In this document: positions 1-8,365 of the stretch, in pieces
How positions within the stretch are numbered: position 1 is the first letter of the stretch
Layout of the letters: every line of letters begins with the position of its first letter
NCBI RefSeq assembly: GCF_019801175.1
Contig: NZ_JAHVJR010000001.1
Span: 1,550,001 to 1,614,000, forward strand
Reading direction: 5' to 3'
Length of the DNA stretch: 64,000 nucleotides
DNA from: Vannielia litorea
GTDB taxonomy: Bacteria; Pseudomonadota; Alphaproteobacteria; Rhodobacterales; Rhodobacteraceae
Notes under the pieces: generated by a model
Told to the model about the DNA's origin: nothing
Seen by the model: only the letters and a program-made list of their open reading frames with translations
The model's database searches: none
Translations under genes and position numbers: made by a program

Positions 1-1076
1 AAGGCATGGCCACCGGTGCCATCGGCCACGAAGAACAGGTAAGGCGTGGTCTCGGGGTTCAGCGCCGCCTCGATGCTGAGGCGCCCGGGGTTGGCAATCG
101 GCGTCGGCGGAAGGCCGTCGATCACATAGGTGTTGTAATCGGTCCGCGCCCGCAGCTCGCTCTGCCGCAGCCCGCGGCCAAGTGAGCCCCGGCCCTGCGT
201 CACGCCATAAATCACCGTCGGGTCGGTTTGCAGCTTCATGCCCACCTCAAGCCGGTTGACGAAAACGCTGGCCACCTGTCCGCGCTCCTCGGCCACGCCG
301 GTTTCCTTCTCCACGATAGAGGCCATGACCAGCGCCTCCTCGGGGCTGTCATAGGGCAGACCCTCTGCGCGCTCGGCCCAAGCCTCGGCAAGGATCGACT
401 GCTGCGCCGACTGCATCCGCTCGATCAGCGTGGCCACCTCTGACCCCTCGCGCACCTCGTAACTATCGGGCGCAAGGCTGCCCTCCGCGGGCACCTCCAC
501 CTCGCCTTCGAGGAAGCCCGAAGCCTTCAGGCTCTCGACCACCTGCCAGCTGGTCACGCCCTCGGCCAGCGTCACCCGAAAGCGCACATCCGAACCGCCG
601 GTGCCCTCTACATATTCTGCCGGGGCCTCCTCTGCGGCGGGGTCGTATTTGGCGACCTCCACATATTCCTGCGTGGCCGGGTCCAGCTCGCGCATCACCA
701 GTTCGGCACGGAGCACGCCGATCCGGTAGTTCACCTCGGTGCCACAGGTGCTGCGGCCCGCCGTGGTGATGCTGTCGACAATCTCCTGCATCGAGGCACC
801 GGGCGGCACCAAAAAGGAGCCTGCTTTCAGCAACTGCGTCCGGTCGGTGTATTCCGCACCCATCCGGAAGATCATGCCATTGCTGACAGCGCCGCGCTCA
901 ACCAGCTCGTCGCTGACCACGCCCATGTTTGAGCCAGACCGCACTTGAAGGCAGATCGCCTCGGCCAGCGGCCCTTCACCGGTGTATTGCTTCTGCGCCC
1001 ACGTCACGCCCACGGCGAGAGAGATCATCAGGACGATGATCACCGTAAGGCCGTTGGAGGCCAATGCACGCCACAT
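1..1076 (-). CDS. mltG: Endolytic murein transglycosylase MltG (3' end cut by window)
   Basis: Inner-membrane lytic transglycosylase that cleaves nascent glycan strands and is thought to set glycan length. The visible part has one N-terminal membrane helix (about residues 8-26), then a periplasmic region with the family blocks ASIVEKETG (catalytic Glu), LQTDPTVIYG and YNTYVIDGLPPTPI near the edge. The start ATG shares one base with the fabF stop (TGATG), so the two are translationally coupled. About 358 codons are visible; the C-terminus lies beyond position 1. Confidence 0.93.
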   Translation of the reverse strand, partial: MWRALASNGLTVIIVLMISLAVGVTWAQKQYTGEGPLAEAICLQVRSGSNMGVVSDELVERGAVSNGMIFRMGAEYTDRTQLLKAGSFLVPPGASMQEIVDSITTAGRSTCGTEVNYRIGVLRAELVMRELDPATQEYVEVAKYDPAAEEAPAEYVEGTGGSDVRFRVTLAEGVTSWQVVESLKASGFLEGEVEVPAEGSLAPDSYEVREGSEVATLIERMQSAQQSILAEAWAERAEGLPYDSPEEALVMASIVEKETGVAEERGQVASVFVNRLEVGMKLQTDPTVIYGVTQGRGSLGRGLRQSELRARTDYNTYVIDGLPPTPIANPGRLSIEAALNPETTPYLFFVADGTGGHA

Positions 1077-2353
1077 CAGTCAGAGACTTTCCGCAGGATC
1101 AGGCAGGCGTTCGTGCCGCCGAATCCAAAGCTGTTGGAGAGCGCCACATCGATCTCGCGCTCATGCTTGGCATTGGCCGCGAGGTTCAGCTTGGGCTGCA
1201 CCGCCGGGTTGTCGAGGTTGATCGTCGGCGGCGCCACCTGATCGCGGATCGCCAGCGTCGCAAAGATCGCCTCAACCGAGCCGGCCGCGCCCAGCAGGTG
1301 GCCAATGGCGGATTTGGTTGAAGACATGGTGGCTTTGCTCGCCGCCGCATCTCCCATCATCCGCTCCACAGCGCCAAGTTCGATGGTGTCGGCCATCGTC
1401 GAGGTGCCATGCGCGTTGATGTAGTCGATATCCTCGGGGCTGATCCCGGCCCGCTTGATTGCCGCTTCCATCGCGCGGTAGCCGCCCTCGCCATCCTCGC
1501 TCGGCGCGGTGATGTGATAGGCATCGCCCGAGAGGCCGTAGCCGATCACCTCGGCATAAATCTTCGCGCCCCGCGCCTTGGCGTGCTCGTACTCCTCCAG
1601 CACCACAACACCCGCGCCCTCGCCCATCACGAAGCCGTCGCGGTCTTCGTCATAGGGGCGGCTGGCGGTTTCGGGCGCATCGCCCCGCTTGGTGGAGAGC
1701 GCCTTGCAGGCGTTGAACCCGGCAATCCCGATCTCGCTGATCGGCGATTCCGTGCCGCCCGCCACCATCACATCGGCATCGCCCCACTGGATCAGCCGCG
1801 CGGCGTCCCCAATCGCATGGGCGCCCGTCGAACAGGCGGTCACCACCGCATGGTTCGGCCCTTTGAAGCCGTATTTGATGCTCACCTGCCCGCTGACGAG
1901 GTTGATCAGTGCACCGGGGATGAAGAACGGGCTGACCCGGCGTGGGCCCCGCTCCTTCAGGAGCACGGCGGTATCGGCGATGGAGTTCAGCCCGCCGATA
2001 CCGGAGCCGATCATCACACCGGTCCGCAGCCGGTCTTCCTCACCCTCGGGCGTCCAGCCCGCATCTTCCACCGCCTGCATCGCGGCGGCCACACCGTAGA
2101 GAATGAAGTCATCCACCTTCCGGCGGTCCTTCGGCTCCATCCAGTCATCAGCATTGAAGGTGCCGTCCGAGCCGTCCCCCATCGGGATCTCGCAGGCATA
2201 GGTGGTGGCCAGATGGCTCGCGTCGAAGCGGGTGATCGTCCCCGCCCCCGACTTGCCCGCCAAAATCCGGCTCCAGGTCTCTTCCACGCCGCAGGCCAGA
2301 GGCGTAACCATCCCCAGCCCGGTAATCACGACACGCCGCGTGCTGTCTGCCAT
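1076..2353 (-). CDS. fabF: 3-oxoacyl-ACP synthase II
   Basis: Condensing enzyme that elongates acyl-ACP with malonyl-ACP in type II fatty acid synthesis; cytosolic. About 425 residues, normal for the family. The thiolase-fold catalytic set is visible: Cys about 174 in VVTACSTGAHAIG, first His in NAHGTSTMADTIELGAV, second His/Phe region near the C-terminal SFGFGGTNA. The frame extends 16 codons further upstream. The ATG giving MADSTRRVVITG is preferred because it follows a GGGGG stretch at good spacing and matches where the family starts. It lies downstream of acpP, with a terminator between them. Confidence 0.95.
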   Translation of the reverse strand: MADSTRRVVITGLGMVTPLACGVEETWSRILAGKSGAGTITRFDASHLATTYACEIPMGDGSDGTFNADDWMEPKDRRKVDDFILYGVAAAMQAVEDAGWTPEGEEDRLRTGVMIGSGIGGLNSIADTAVLLKERGPRRVSPFFIPGALINLVSGQVSIKYGFKGPNHAVVTACSTGAHAIGDAARLIQWGDADVMVAGGTESPISEIGIAGFNACKALSTKRGDAPETASRPYDEDRDGFVMGEGAGVVVLEEYEHAKARGAKIYAEVIGYGLSGDAYHITAPSEDGEGGYRAMEAAIKRAGISPEDIDYINAHGTSTMADTIELGAVERMMGDAAASKATMSSTKSAIGHLLGAAGSVEAIFATLAIRDQVAPPTINLDNPAVQPKLNLAANAKHEREIDVALSNSFGFGGTNACLILRKVSD

Positions 2354-2474
2354 CTGCTCGGCCCCCATTCTTGGTGTTCTCGGTCTTCTCGGTCGGTTCA
2401 ATTACACGGTAATGTGGTGGCGCGGCAAGGCACGATCAATGCTGCCGCGCGGCATCCCGCCCGCGGATGAACAC

Positions 2475-2510
2475 GCCCCCAAAAATGAAAAACGGCGCCC
2501 GGAGGCGCCG
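2475..2510 (-). terminator. Rho-independent terminator after acpP
   Basis: A perfect 7-bp stem, CGGCGCC/GGCGCCG, with loop CGGA. On the minus strand it is followed by TTTTTCATTTTT. It sits 30 bases past the acpP stop and before fabF, so much acpP mRNA should be monocistronic. This fits the high demand for carrier protein. Confidence 0.85.
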
Positions 2511-2540
2511 CATTCGTGCTTGCTGCCGATCCTTGGTGGA

Positions 2541-2774
2541 TCAGGCGGCTTCAGAGATGAACTTCACCGCATCGCCGAAGGTCTGGATGGTCTCGGCGGC
2601 GTCATCGGGGATCTCGATGCCGAACTCTTCTTCAAAGGCCATGACCAGCTCGACGGTGTCGAGGCTGTCCGCGCCCAGGTCGTCGATGAACGAGGCGTTC
2701 TCGGTCACCTTGGCTTCTTCAACGCTCAGGTGCTCGACAACGATCTTTTTGACCCGATCAGCGATATCGCTCAT
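2541..2774 (-). CDS. acpP: Acyl carrier protein
   Basis: Carries growing acyl chains on a 4'-phosphopantetheine arm during fatty acid synthesis. 77 residues, acidic, with the canonical DSL motif (GADSLDT); Ser37 is the attachment site. It lies between fabG and fabF, with its own promoter candidate upstream and a strong terminator downstream. AAATTTCTCC precedes the ATG on the plus strand, giving a GGAGAAATTTC ribosome-binding site on the coding strand. Confidence 0.97.
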   Translation of the reverse strand: MSDIADRVKKIVVEHLSVEEAKVTENASFIDDLGADSLDTVELVMAFEEEFGIEIPDDAAETIQTFGDAVKFISEAA

Positions 2775-2899
2775 GAAATTTCTCCGTCAGTGTTTCCGGG
2801 CCTTTGCGCCCTTCCGGTGTCCCTTGCCCCGGGTGGAAGCCCCACCTAGGCCCTGCCTGCCAAGCGCTATTCGCCCCCGGCCGCTCGAAATGTGCGCCG

Positions 2900-2927
2900 C
2901 CTATAACATGGTTTCAGGCGGACGCAA
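2900..2927 (-). promoter_or_regulatory. Candidate sigma70-type promoter of acpP
   Basis: On the minus strand, TTGCGT and TATAGG are separated by 16 bases, about 125 bases upstream of the acpP ATG in the 189-base fabG-acpP gap. The match to consensus is moderate. It was found by eye, not scored. Confidence 0.45.
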
Positions 2928-2963
2928 ACGCTTTCCCAGAGGCGCCAAATGGCCCCCTCCGGG

Positions 2964-3701
2964 TCAGATCATGGCCATCCCGCCGTTCACGTGCAAGGTG
3001 GTTCCTGTAGTGTAACCAGCCTCGTTACTGGCAAGATATAGCGCAGCCGCGGCGATTTCCGCCGCATCGCCCATCCGGCCCGCCGGGATCTGCCCCATGA
3101 TCGCGCCTTTCTGCTCATCGTTGAGCTTGTCGGTCATGGCAGTGGTGATGAACCCCGGCGCGATGCAGTTCACCGTGATGTTCCGGCTGGCCACCTCATA
3201 GGCAAGGCTCTTGCTCATGCCGACAAGCCCGGCCTTGGAGGCGGCATAGTTGCCCTGCCCCGGGTTGCCGGTGGCGCCCACGACCGAAGACACGTTGATG
3301 ATCCGGCCCCAGCGGTTCTTCATCATGCCCCGCAGCACGCCTTTGCACAGGCGGAAGGCGGCGGTGAGGTTGACCTCGATCACTTGCGCCCACTCTTCCT
3401 CGCTCATCCGCATGAAGATGTTGTCACGGGTCACACCAGCGTTGTTGACCAGAATATCCAGCCCGCCCATCGCCTCGATCGCCTGCTTGGGCAGCGCGTT
3501 CACCGCATCCGCATCGCCGAGGTTGCACGGCAGCACATGCGCCCGCTCACCCAGCTCGGCGGCCAGCGCCTTCAGCGGCTCCTCGCGGGTGCCGCTCAGG
3601 CCCACCGTCGCGCCCGCCGTATGGAGCGCCTTGGCGATCTCGCCGCCAATACCGCCCGATGCGCCCGTTACAAGGGCGCATTTCCCTGTCAGATCAAACA
3701 T
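2964..3701 (-). CDS. fabG: 3-oxoacyl-ACP reductase FabG
   Basis: NADPH-dependent ketoreductase of the elongation cycle; a 245-residue classical SDR. It shows the cofactor motif TGASGGIGG near residues 13-21, the NNAG block, the Ser in INVSSVVG and the catalytic YAASK. The PGFITTAMTD and C-terminal NGGMAMI ends are typical of FabG rather than of a generic SDR. It starts 6 bases after the fabD stop, so the two genes are co-transcribed. Confidence 0.95.
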   Translation of the reverse strand: MFDLTGKCALVTGASGGIGGEIAKALHTAGATVGLSGTREEPLKALAAELGERAHVLPCNLGDADAVNALPKQAIEAMGGLDILVNNAGVTRDNIFMRMSEEEWAQVIEVNLTAAFRLCKGVLRGMMKNRWGRIINVSSVVGATGNPGQGNYAASKAGLVGMSKSLAYEVASRNITVNCIAPGFITTAMTDKLNDEQKGAIMGQIPAGRMGDAAEIAAAALYLASNEAGYTTGTTLHVNGGMAMI

Positions 3702-3707
3702 TCCTGC

Positions 3708-4649
3708 CTACTCCTCGTTCAGCGACTCGACCGCCGCCGTTACCTCATCGGGCGTTCCCACAGCGCGGGTCGCCACTTCCTTGTCGATCCGGCGGATCAT
3801 GCCGCTGAGCGCCTTGCCCGCGCCGATCTCCCAGATCTCCGTCACACCCTCATGGGCCATGAACTGCACGGATTCGCGCCAGCGTACCCGGCCCGTCACC
3901 TGCTCCACCAGCAGCGAGCGGATCGTCGTCGGGTTGCTCGTGGCATGGGCCAACACGTTGGTCACCAGCGGCACCTTGGGGTTCACCATGTCCACCTCGG
4001 CAAGCGCCCGCGCCATGACCTCTGCGGCAGGCCCCATCAGTTCACTGTGGAACGGCGCCGAAACCGGCAGCAGCATCGCCCGCTTCGCACCCCGCTCCTT
4101 GGCGATCTCGCAGGCCGCCTCAACGCAGGCCTTGGTGCCCGAGATCACCACCTGCGACGGGTCGTTGTCATTCGCCGCCTGGCAAACGCCGTTCTCGCTG
4201 GCATCCTTCGCCACCGCTTCCACCGCGTCAAAGTCCAGCCCGAGGATCGCGGCCATCGCGCCCTCGCCCACCGGCACCGCCGCCTGCATCGCCTTGCCGC
4301 GCGTGCGCAGCAGCCGGGCCGTGTCGGCCAGTGTCAGGCAGCCCGCCGCGCAGAGCGCCGAATATTCGCCAAGGCTGTGCCCGGCCACATACTTCGCCGC
4401 CGTCACCTCCACGCCTTCGGCTTCCAGCGCCCGCATCGCGGCCATCGAAGTCGCCATCAGCGCCGGCTGGGCATTGGCGGTGAGCGTCAACTCCTCCGCT
4501 TCACCTTCCCAGATCAGCGCCGAGAGCTTCTCTCCCAGCGCCTCGTCCACCTCTTCGAAAACAGCTGCCGATGCCGGGTAGGCTTCGGCCAGCGCCTTGC
4601 CCATGCCGATCACCTGCGCGCCCTGACCGGGAAATACGAACGCCCTCAT
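3708..4649 (-). CDS. fabD: Malonyl-CoA:ACP transacylase
   Basis: Loads malonyl groups onto ACP for fatty acid synthesis. 313 residues. It shows the N-terminal PGQGAQ block and the nucleophile motif GHSLG, with Ser92 at the same index as the well-studied E. coli enzyme. The frame stays open 28 codons upstream. The ATG giving MRAFVFPGQGAQ is preferred because GGAGGGGGCG directly precedes it and it is the family's normal start. First gene of the fabD-fabG-acpP-fabF cluster in this window. Confidence 0.95.
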   Translation of the reverse strand: MRAFVFPGQGAQVIGMGKALAEAYPASAAVFEEVDEALGEKLSALIWEGEAEELTLTANAQPALMATSMAAMRALEAEGVEVTAAKYVAGHSLGEYSALCAAGCLTLADTARLLRTRGKAMQAAVPVGEGAMAAILGLDFDAVEAVAKDASENGVCQAANDNDPSQVVISGTKACVEAACEIAKERGAKRAMLLPVSAPFHSELMGPAAEVMARALAEVDMVNPKVPLVTNVLAHATSNPTTIRSLLVEQVTGRVRWRESVQFMAHEGVTEIWEIGAGKALSGMIRRIDKEVATRAVGTPDEVTAAVESLNEE

Positions 4650-4851
4650 CGCCCCCTCCATGGTTGTTTGGCCCGTCCTAGCCTGTCGCGCCCCGCACGA
4701 CAAGCATGGCCCCCATCTCCTGCGCCAGAGCACTTACGCGCCGGGTCGACGGTTTATTCTGTGCCTGCGCGCACAACCGGCCCTCACATCCGGCCCCTAC
4801 TCTCCGGCTCCGCACATGCGTATCTTCGCGCCCAACAACCGGAGACACCTG

Positions 4852-6075
4852 ATGCCCCTCGCCAATACTTCCTCCAGCTACGGCACCATCGCCAAGAGCT
4901 TCCACTGGATCACCGCCCTCCTCGTCCTCGCCCTCTGGCCGCTGGGATGGTTCGCCAACTCGTGGCCCTACGATACGCAGGAGGCCTTCGATACCAAGTG
5001 GCTCCTGTTCTCCCTGCACAAGACCCTTGGCGTCGCGCTCTTCATCATCGCGCTGGCCCGCATCGGCTGGACCCTGACCCAGCCCCACCCGCGCCACCTT
5101 GGTGAGAACCGGGTCGAGAGCCTCGCGGCCTCCACCATCCATTGGCTGCTCTACGGTTCCATCATCGCCCTGCCGATCACCGGCTGGATCGAGCACGCCG
5201 CCTCCGAGGGCTACGCCCCCATCCTCTGGCCCTTCGGCCAAGACCTCCCCTTCATCCCCAAAGACGTGCCCCTCGCCGTCGCCTTCGCCCATATGCATGT
5301 GGCGCTCACATGGGTCATTCTCGGCGCGATCGGCCTCCACATCGCGGGCGCCCTCAAGCACACGGTCATCGACCGGGATGGCACCCTCGCCCGCATGTGG
5401 TTCAGCCGCAAAACACCGCCGACCCCGCCCGAGGGCAAGCCCCACGGCGCCCTGCCCGCCCTGCTCGCCACCGCCGTTCTCGCCGCCGCCCTGGTCTTCC
5501 CCTTCGTCACCGGCGAAGAGCAGAGCCAGGCACCCGTTGCCGCCGCAGAGGTCTCAACCGAGGCGCCCGCAGCAGCCGAAAGCCCCGCCGAAGGCCCGAT
5601 CTGGACCGTCCAATCCGGCACCATCGGCCTTTCTATCACCCAGATGGGCAGCGCCGTCTCGGGCAGCTTCCCCGACTTCACCGCCACCATCGCCTATGAC
5701 CCCGAGGCCCCCGGCCCGCAAAAGGGCCAGGCCGATGTCACCATAGATATCGCCACCCTCGCCCTCGGCTCCGTCGCCGCCCAGGCCCAAGGGCCGGACT
5801 ACTTCGACAGCGCCCAGCACCCCACCGCCACCTACTCCGGCCCCATCGTCGAGGCCGAGGATGGCACCCTCACCGTCGATGGCACCCTCACGATCAAAGG
5901 CCACGCCGCCTCCGTGGCGCTCCCCTTCACCCTCACCATCGAGGGCGACACCGCCACCGCCTCGGGCACCACCACGCTCGACCGCCGCACCTTCCACGTC
6001 GGTGACAGCATGACAGATGAAGGCTCCCTCGCCTTCCCCGTCGAGATCTCCATCGAGATCACTGCCACCCGGTAA
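4852..6075 (+). CDS. Cytochrome b561 - YceI domain fusion protein
   Basis: 407 residues in two parts. Residues 1 to about 195 form a four-helix cytochrome b561 domain with helix histidines suitable for haem b (SFHWITALL, LHKTLGVALF, IHWLLYGS, HMHVALTWVI, LHIAGALKH). After one further helix (about 207-225) and an Ala/Pro/Glu-rich linker comes a periplasmic YceI lipocalin-like domain (about 245-407, including YFDSAQHPTATYSG and DGTLTIKGHAASVALPF). YceI folds bind isoprenoid-type lipids in known members, so transfer between a quinone-like ligand and the membrane haem is plausible inference. The start ATG follows GGAG by 7 bases. It faces a separate YceI gene. Confidence 0.88.
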   Translation: MPLANTSSSYGTIAKSFHWITALLVLALWPLGWFANSWPYDTQEAFDTKWLLFSLHKTLGVALFIIALARIGWTLTQPHPRHLGENRVESLAASTIHWLLYGSIIALPITGWIEHAASEGYAPILWPFGQDLPFIPKDVPLAVAFAHMHVALTWVILGAIGLHIAGALKHTVIDRDGTLARMWFSRKTPPTPPEGKPHGALPALLATAVLAAALVFPFVTGEEQSQAPVAAAEVSTEAPAAAESPAEGPIWTVQSGTIGLSITQMGSAVSGSFPDFTATIAYDPEAPGPQKGQADVTIDIATLALGSVAAQAQGPDYFDSAQHPTATYSGPIVEAEDGTLTVDGTLTIKGHAASVALPFTLTIEGDTATASGTTTLDRRTFHVGDSMTDEGSLAFPVEISIEITATR

Positions 6076-6124
6076 GGCGGCGCCCGTCGCACCAAACCAC
6101 GCGCGGGGCGCACCTTGCCCTACC

Positions 6125-6160
6125 AAACAAAAAAGGGCCGCCGGATCACTCCGGCGGCCC
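6125..6160 (-). terminator. Terminator between convergent genes
   Basis: A perfect 11-bp stem (GGGCCGCCGGA and its complement) with loop TCAC. The A-rich side gives a U-run on the minus strand, so it mainly ends the YceI transcript. The stem can also act on the opposing b561-YceI transcript. Confidence 0.85.
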
Positions 6161-6181
6161 TTCGCATTCAATCCCGCGGGA

Positions 6182-6763
6182 TCACTCGGCCTTGCCGGCC
6201 TCGATCGAGATCTCAACGGCAACCTCATCGCTCACCATCGGGGCGAAGGCGCCGAGGTTGAAGTCGCTGCGCACCAGCGTGGTGGTGGCGCTGAAGCCCG
6301 CCCACGGCACACCGGCCATCGGGTGGCTGTCGGTCTGGCCGTTCAGCTTGGCATCCAGCACGACTTCCTTGGTCACGCCGTTGATCGTCAGATCGCCAGT
6401 GATCAGCGCGGTATCCTCGCCGGTCACTTCGATCCCGGTGGAGGCAAAGCTCACGTCCTCGCCCGCATCCGCACCAAAGAAGTCACCGCTCATGAAGTGC
6501 TCGGTGCGCTCGTCCCAGCCGGTGATCAGGCTGGCTTCAGGGAAGCTCACGGTCACGCTGGAGGCTGCCGGGTCTTCCTTGTCCCACATGATTTCGCCGT
6601 CAAAACCGGAGAACATGGAGGTCGTGGTCGAGAAGCCGAAGTGGTCGTATGTGAAGACGATCTGGCTGTGGCTGGCGTCCAGCGCGTATTTTTCGGTCTC
6701 GGCAAAGAGCGGGGCGGTGGTGGCAACGGCGACAGCAGCGCCAAGGAAGTGGGATTTCAACAC
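6182..6763 (-). CDS. YceI family periplasmic protein
   Basis: 193-residue exported protein of the YceI lipocalin-like family, which binds amphipathic isoprenoid-like molecules. It has an N-terminal signal peptide (cleavage probably after PLFA), then the family blocks YALDASHSQIVFTYDHFG, the DLTINGVTKEVVLD strand pair and the C-terminal SDEVAVEISIEA. The start codon is GTG, preceded by AAAGGA at 7 bases; no better ATG is near. It converges on a membrane protein that carries its own YceI domain. Confidence 0.9.
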   Translation of the reverse strand: MLKSHFLGAAVAVATTAPLFAETEKYALDASHSQIVFTYDHFGFSTTTSMFSGFDGEIMWDKEDPAASSVTVSFPEASLITGWDERTEHFMSGDFFGADAGEDVSFASTGIEVTGEDTALITGDLTINGVTKEVVLDAKLNGQTDSHPMAGVPWAGFSATTTLVRSDFNLGAFAPMVSDEVAVEISIEAGKAE

Positions 6764-6920
6764 GTTGGTGTCCTTTCAGGAGTGTATCTCTCCCCAGACA
6801 CATCTGATGCCGCAGCGCAGAAGGCAACGCGCATCACCGCACAGAGCCTGTGGCATCCCGCGCAGACTGTGCATCATGTAACGAATTTGTGTCTTGTGAC
6901 CGCCCTCGACGTGAGCGTCC

Positions 6921-7436
6921 TCAGCCCGCCTGACGCCCCCGCAACAGATCACTGCCGATCCGCCGCGCAGCTTCCCGCAGCGCGTCCGGCGCGCCCCGCA
7001 GAACCGCCCCTTTCCGCCCGGCGGACTGCACAAAAAGAGCACCGCGCCCTGCATCGTCCTCCACGTCGATCCCCGAGATCGAGTCGAAGCTCCACTGCGC
7101 TACAAGCTGCGCCTGCCCCGAGGCGGTCAGCCTCCGGCGCCGCAGCAGGCGTTTCTCGAGGTCCACATCCAGCTCCATCCGCGGAGCGCGGCTTGCCCGC
7201 ACGGCAATGATGCCGCCCGCGATGATCAGCACCACGCCGATCACCAGCTTTGTCAGCAGCCCAACCGCCATCGGCACCGCCAAGAGGCCCAGTCCGGCCA
7301 CGATCAGGCTCACGCCCAACAGGCGGCCCATCGGCTGCCCGGCGGCAATCTCGCCATCTTCCGAGAGCACATAGCCCCCGAGCCGTTCGGTGATCCGCAA
7401 TCCCTCGCGTGTCGAATGCATCTCGATCGACGCCAT
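6921..7436 (-). CDS. Small membrane protein of unknown function
   Basis: 171 residues; family not recognised. After a polar N-terminal stretch (MASIEMHSTREG) there are two adjacent hydrophobic helices at about residues 38-75. A basic segment rich in Arg/Lys follows, then a soluble C-terminal region with WSFDSISGIDVEDD, which looks like a small beta domain. The frame is open far upstream across rpsF, but the ATG chosen follows GAGG and matches the loss of coding character upstream. It is divergent from rpsF. Confidence 0.7.
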   Translation of the reverse strand: MASIEMHSTREGLRITERLGGYVLSEDGEIAAGQPMGRLLGVSLIVAGLGLLAVPMAVGLLTKLVIGVVLIIAGGIIAVRASRAPRMELDVDLEKRLLRRRRLTASGQAQLVAQWSFDSISGIDVEDDAGRGALFVQSAGRKGAVLRGAPDALREAARRIGSDLLRGRQAG

Positions 7437-7607
7437 CGCTCTGCCTGCCTCTGTGTTATAGCTGCTTCGGGCTTTCCGCCCGTTTGCACCCATCTTGCCG
7501 CCTAACCCGACGAAATTAAGACAGAATCTCACCGGCCGCGCCGCATTCCCCTCACCCCGAGTCCTTTGCGCAACAGCCCCGCCCCGCCCCCGCACCGCCC
7601 ACAAGGC

Positions 7608-7635
7608 TTGCAACCTGCCTGCGCTCGTGTAAAAG
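7608..7635 (+). promoter_or_regulatory. Candidate promoter of rpsF-rpsR-rplI
   Basis: TTGCAA and TAAAAG separated by 16 bases, about 110 bases before the rpsF ATG. The same two hexamers at 17-base spacing stand before tig, which supports the reading. Not scored computationally. Confidence 0.45.
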
Positions 7636-7679
7636 GCCCCATCTCTTCGCAAACCTATCCACAGCGGAGCCACTCGTGC

Positions 7680-7707
7680 CCGGGCCGCGAAGAGTGCAAC
7701 GGCCCGG
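7680..7707 (+). promoter_or_regulatory. Leader hairpin upstream of rpsF
   Basis: A perfect 8-bp stem, CCGGGCCG/CGGCCCGG, closing a 12-base loop, 36 bases before the rpsF start. rpsF-rpsR leaders in many bacteria carry an S6:S18-binding element for autoregulation. Position fits such an element, but the full consensus was not checked. Confidence 0.4.
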
Positions 7708-7742
7708 CTTTGAAGCCCGCTCGAAACAAAAGGAACTGCCGC

Positions 7743-8096
7743 ATGCCGCTCTACGAGCATGTCTTCATTTCGCGCCAGGATCTCTCCGGCGCCCAGGCCG
7801 AAGGCCTGATCGAACACTTCTCCTCCGTCCTCGGTGACAACGGCGGCAAGGTCGTCGAACACGAGTACTGGGGCGTGAAGACCATGGCCTACAAGATCAA
7901 CAAGAACCGCAAGGGGCACTACGCCTTCCTGCGCACCGAGGCCCCCGCGCCCGCCGTGCAGGAAATGGAGCGCCTGATGCGTCTGCATGACGATGTGATG
8001 CGCGTCCTGACCATCAAGGTCGACGAGCACGCCGAGGGCCCCTCCGTGCAGATGCAAAAGCGTGACGAGCGCGAGCCGCGCCGCGAGCGCCGTTGA
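7743..8096 (+). CDS. rpsF: 30S ribosomal protein S6
   Basis: 117 residues; binds 16S rRNA as a heterodimer with S18 in the small-subunit platform. Begins MPLYEHVFISRQDLS, with the conserved EYWGVKTMAYKINKNRKGHY block, and ends in a short charged tail (EREPRRERR). The ATG follows AAAGGAACTGCCGC. First gene of rpsF-rpsR-rplI. Confidence 0.97.
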   Translation: MPLYEHVFISRQDLSGAQAEGLIEHFSSVLGDNGGKVVEHEYWGVKTMAYKINKNRKGHYAFLRTEAPAPAVQEMERLMRLHDDVMRVLTIKVDEHAEGPSVQMQKRDEREPRRERR

Positions 8097-8125
8097 TCCT
8101 CAACCTGAGAAAAGGACAGTAAGCT

Positions 8126-8353
8126 ATGGCTACCAAACCGTTTTTCCGCCGTCGCAAGGTCTGCCCGTTCTCCGGTGAGAACGCGCCCGCCATCGACTAC
8201 AAGGACACCCGTTTGCTTCAGCGCTACATCTCCGAGCGCGGCAAGATCGTGCCCTCCCGCATCACCGCAGTCTCGGCCAAGAAGCAGCGTGAACTGGCCC
8301 GCGCCATCAAGCGCGCCCGCTTCCTCGCCCTGCTGCCCTACGCCGTGAAGTAA
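8126..8353 (+). CDS. rpsR: 30S ribosomal protein S18
   Basis: 75 residues, the partner of S6. Shows the signature KVCPFSGENAPAIDYKD near the N-terminus, then the basic RNA-binding helix region KKQRELARAIKRARFLALLPY. AAAGGACAG precedes the start. It sits 29 bases after rpsF and 12 bases before rplI in the same transcript. Confidence 0.97.
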   Translation: MATKPFFRRRKVCPFSGENAPAIDYKDTRLLQRYISERGKIVPSRITAVSAKKQRELARAIKRARFLALLPYAVK

Positions 8354-8365
8354 GGAGAGACCGAC

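Larger units (their letters stand above)
7437..7742. other. Intergenic region between divergent membrane protein and rpsF
   Basis: 306 bases without a gene. It holds a promoter candidate and a leader hairpin for the rpsF operon (listed separately). Nearer the minus gene is an AT-richer stretch, GTGTTATAGC, which could be a minus or plus -10 element. No RNA gene recognised. Confidence 0.6.

Noticed and set aside
7655..7664. DnaA box in the rpsF leader (CTATCCACA)
   Set aside because: One mismatch to the box and isolated; taken as chance.
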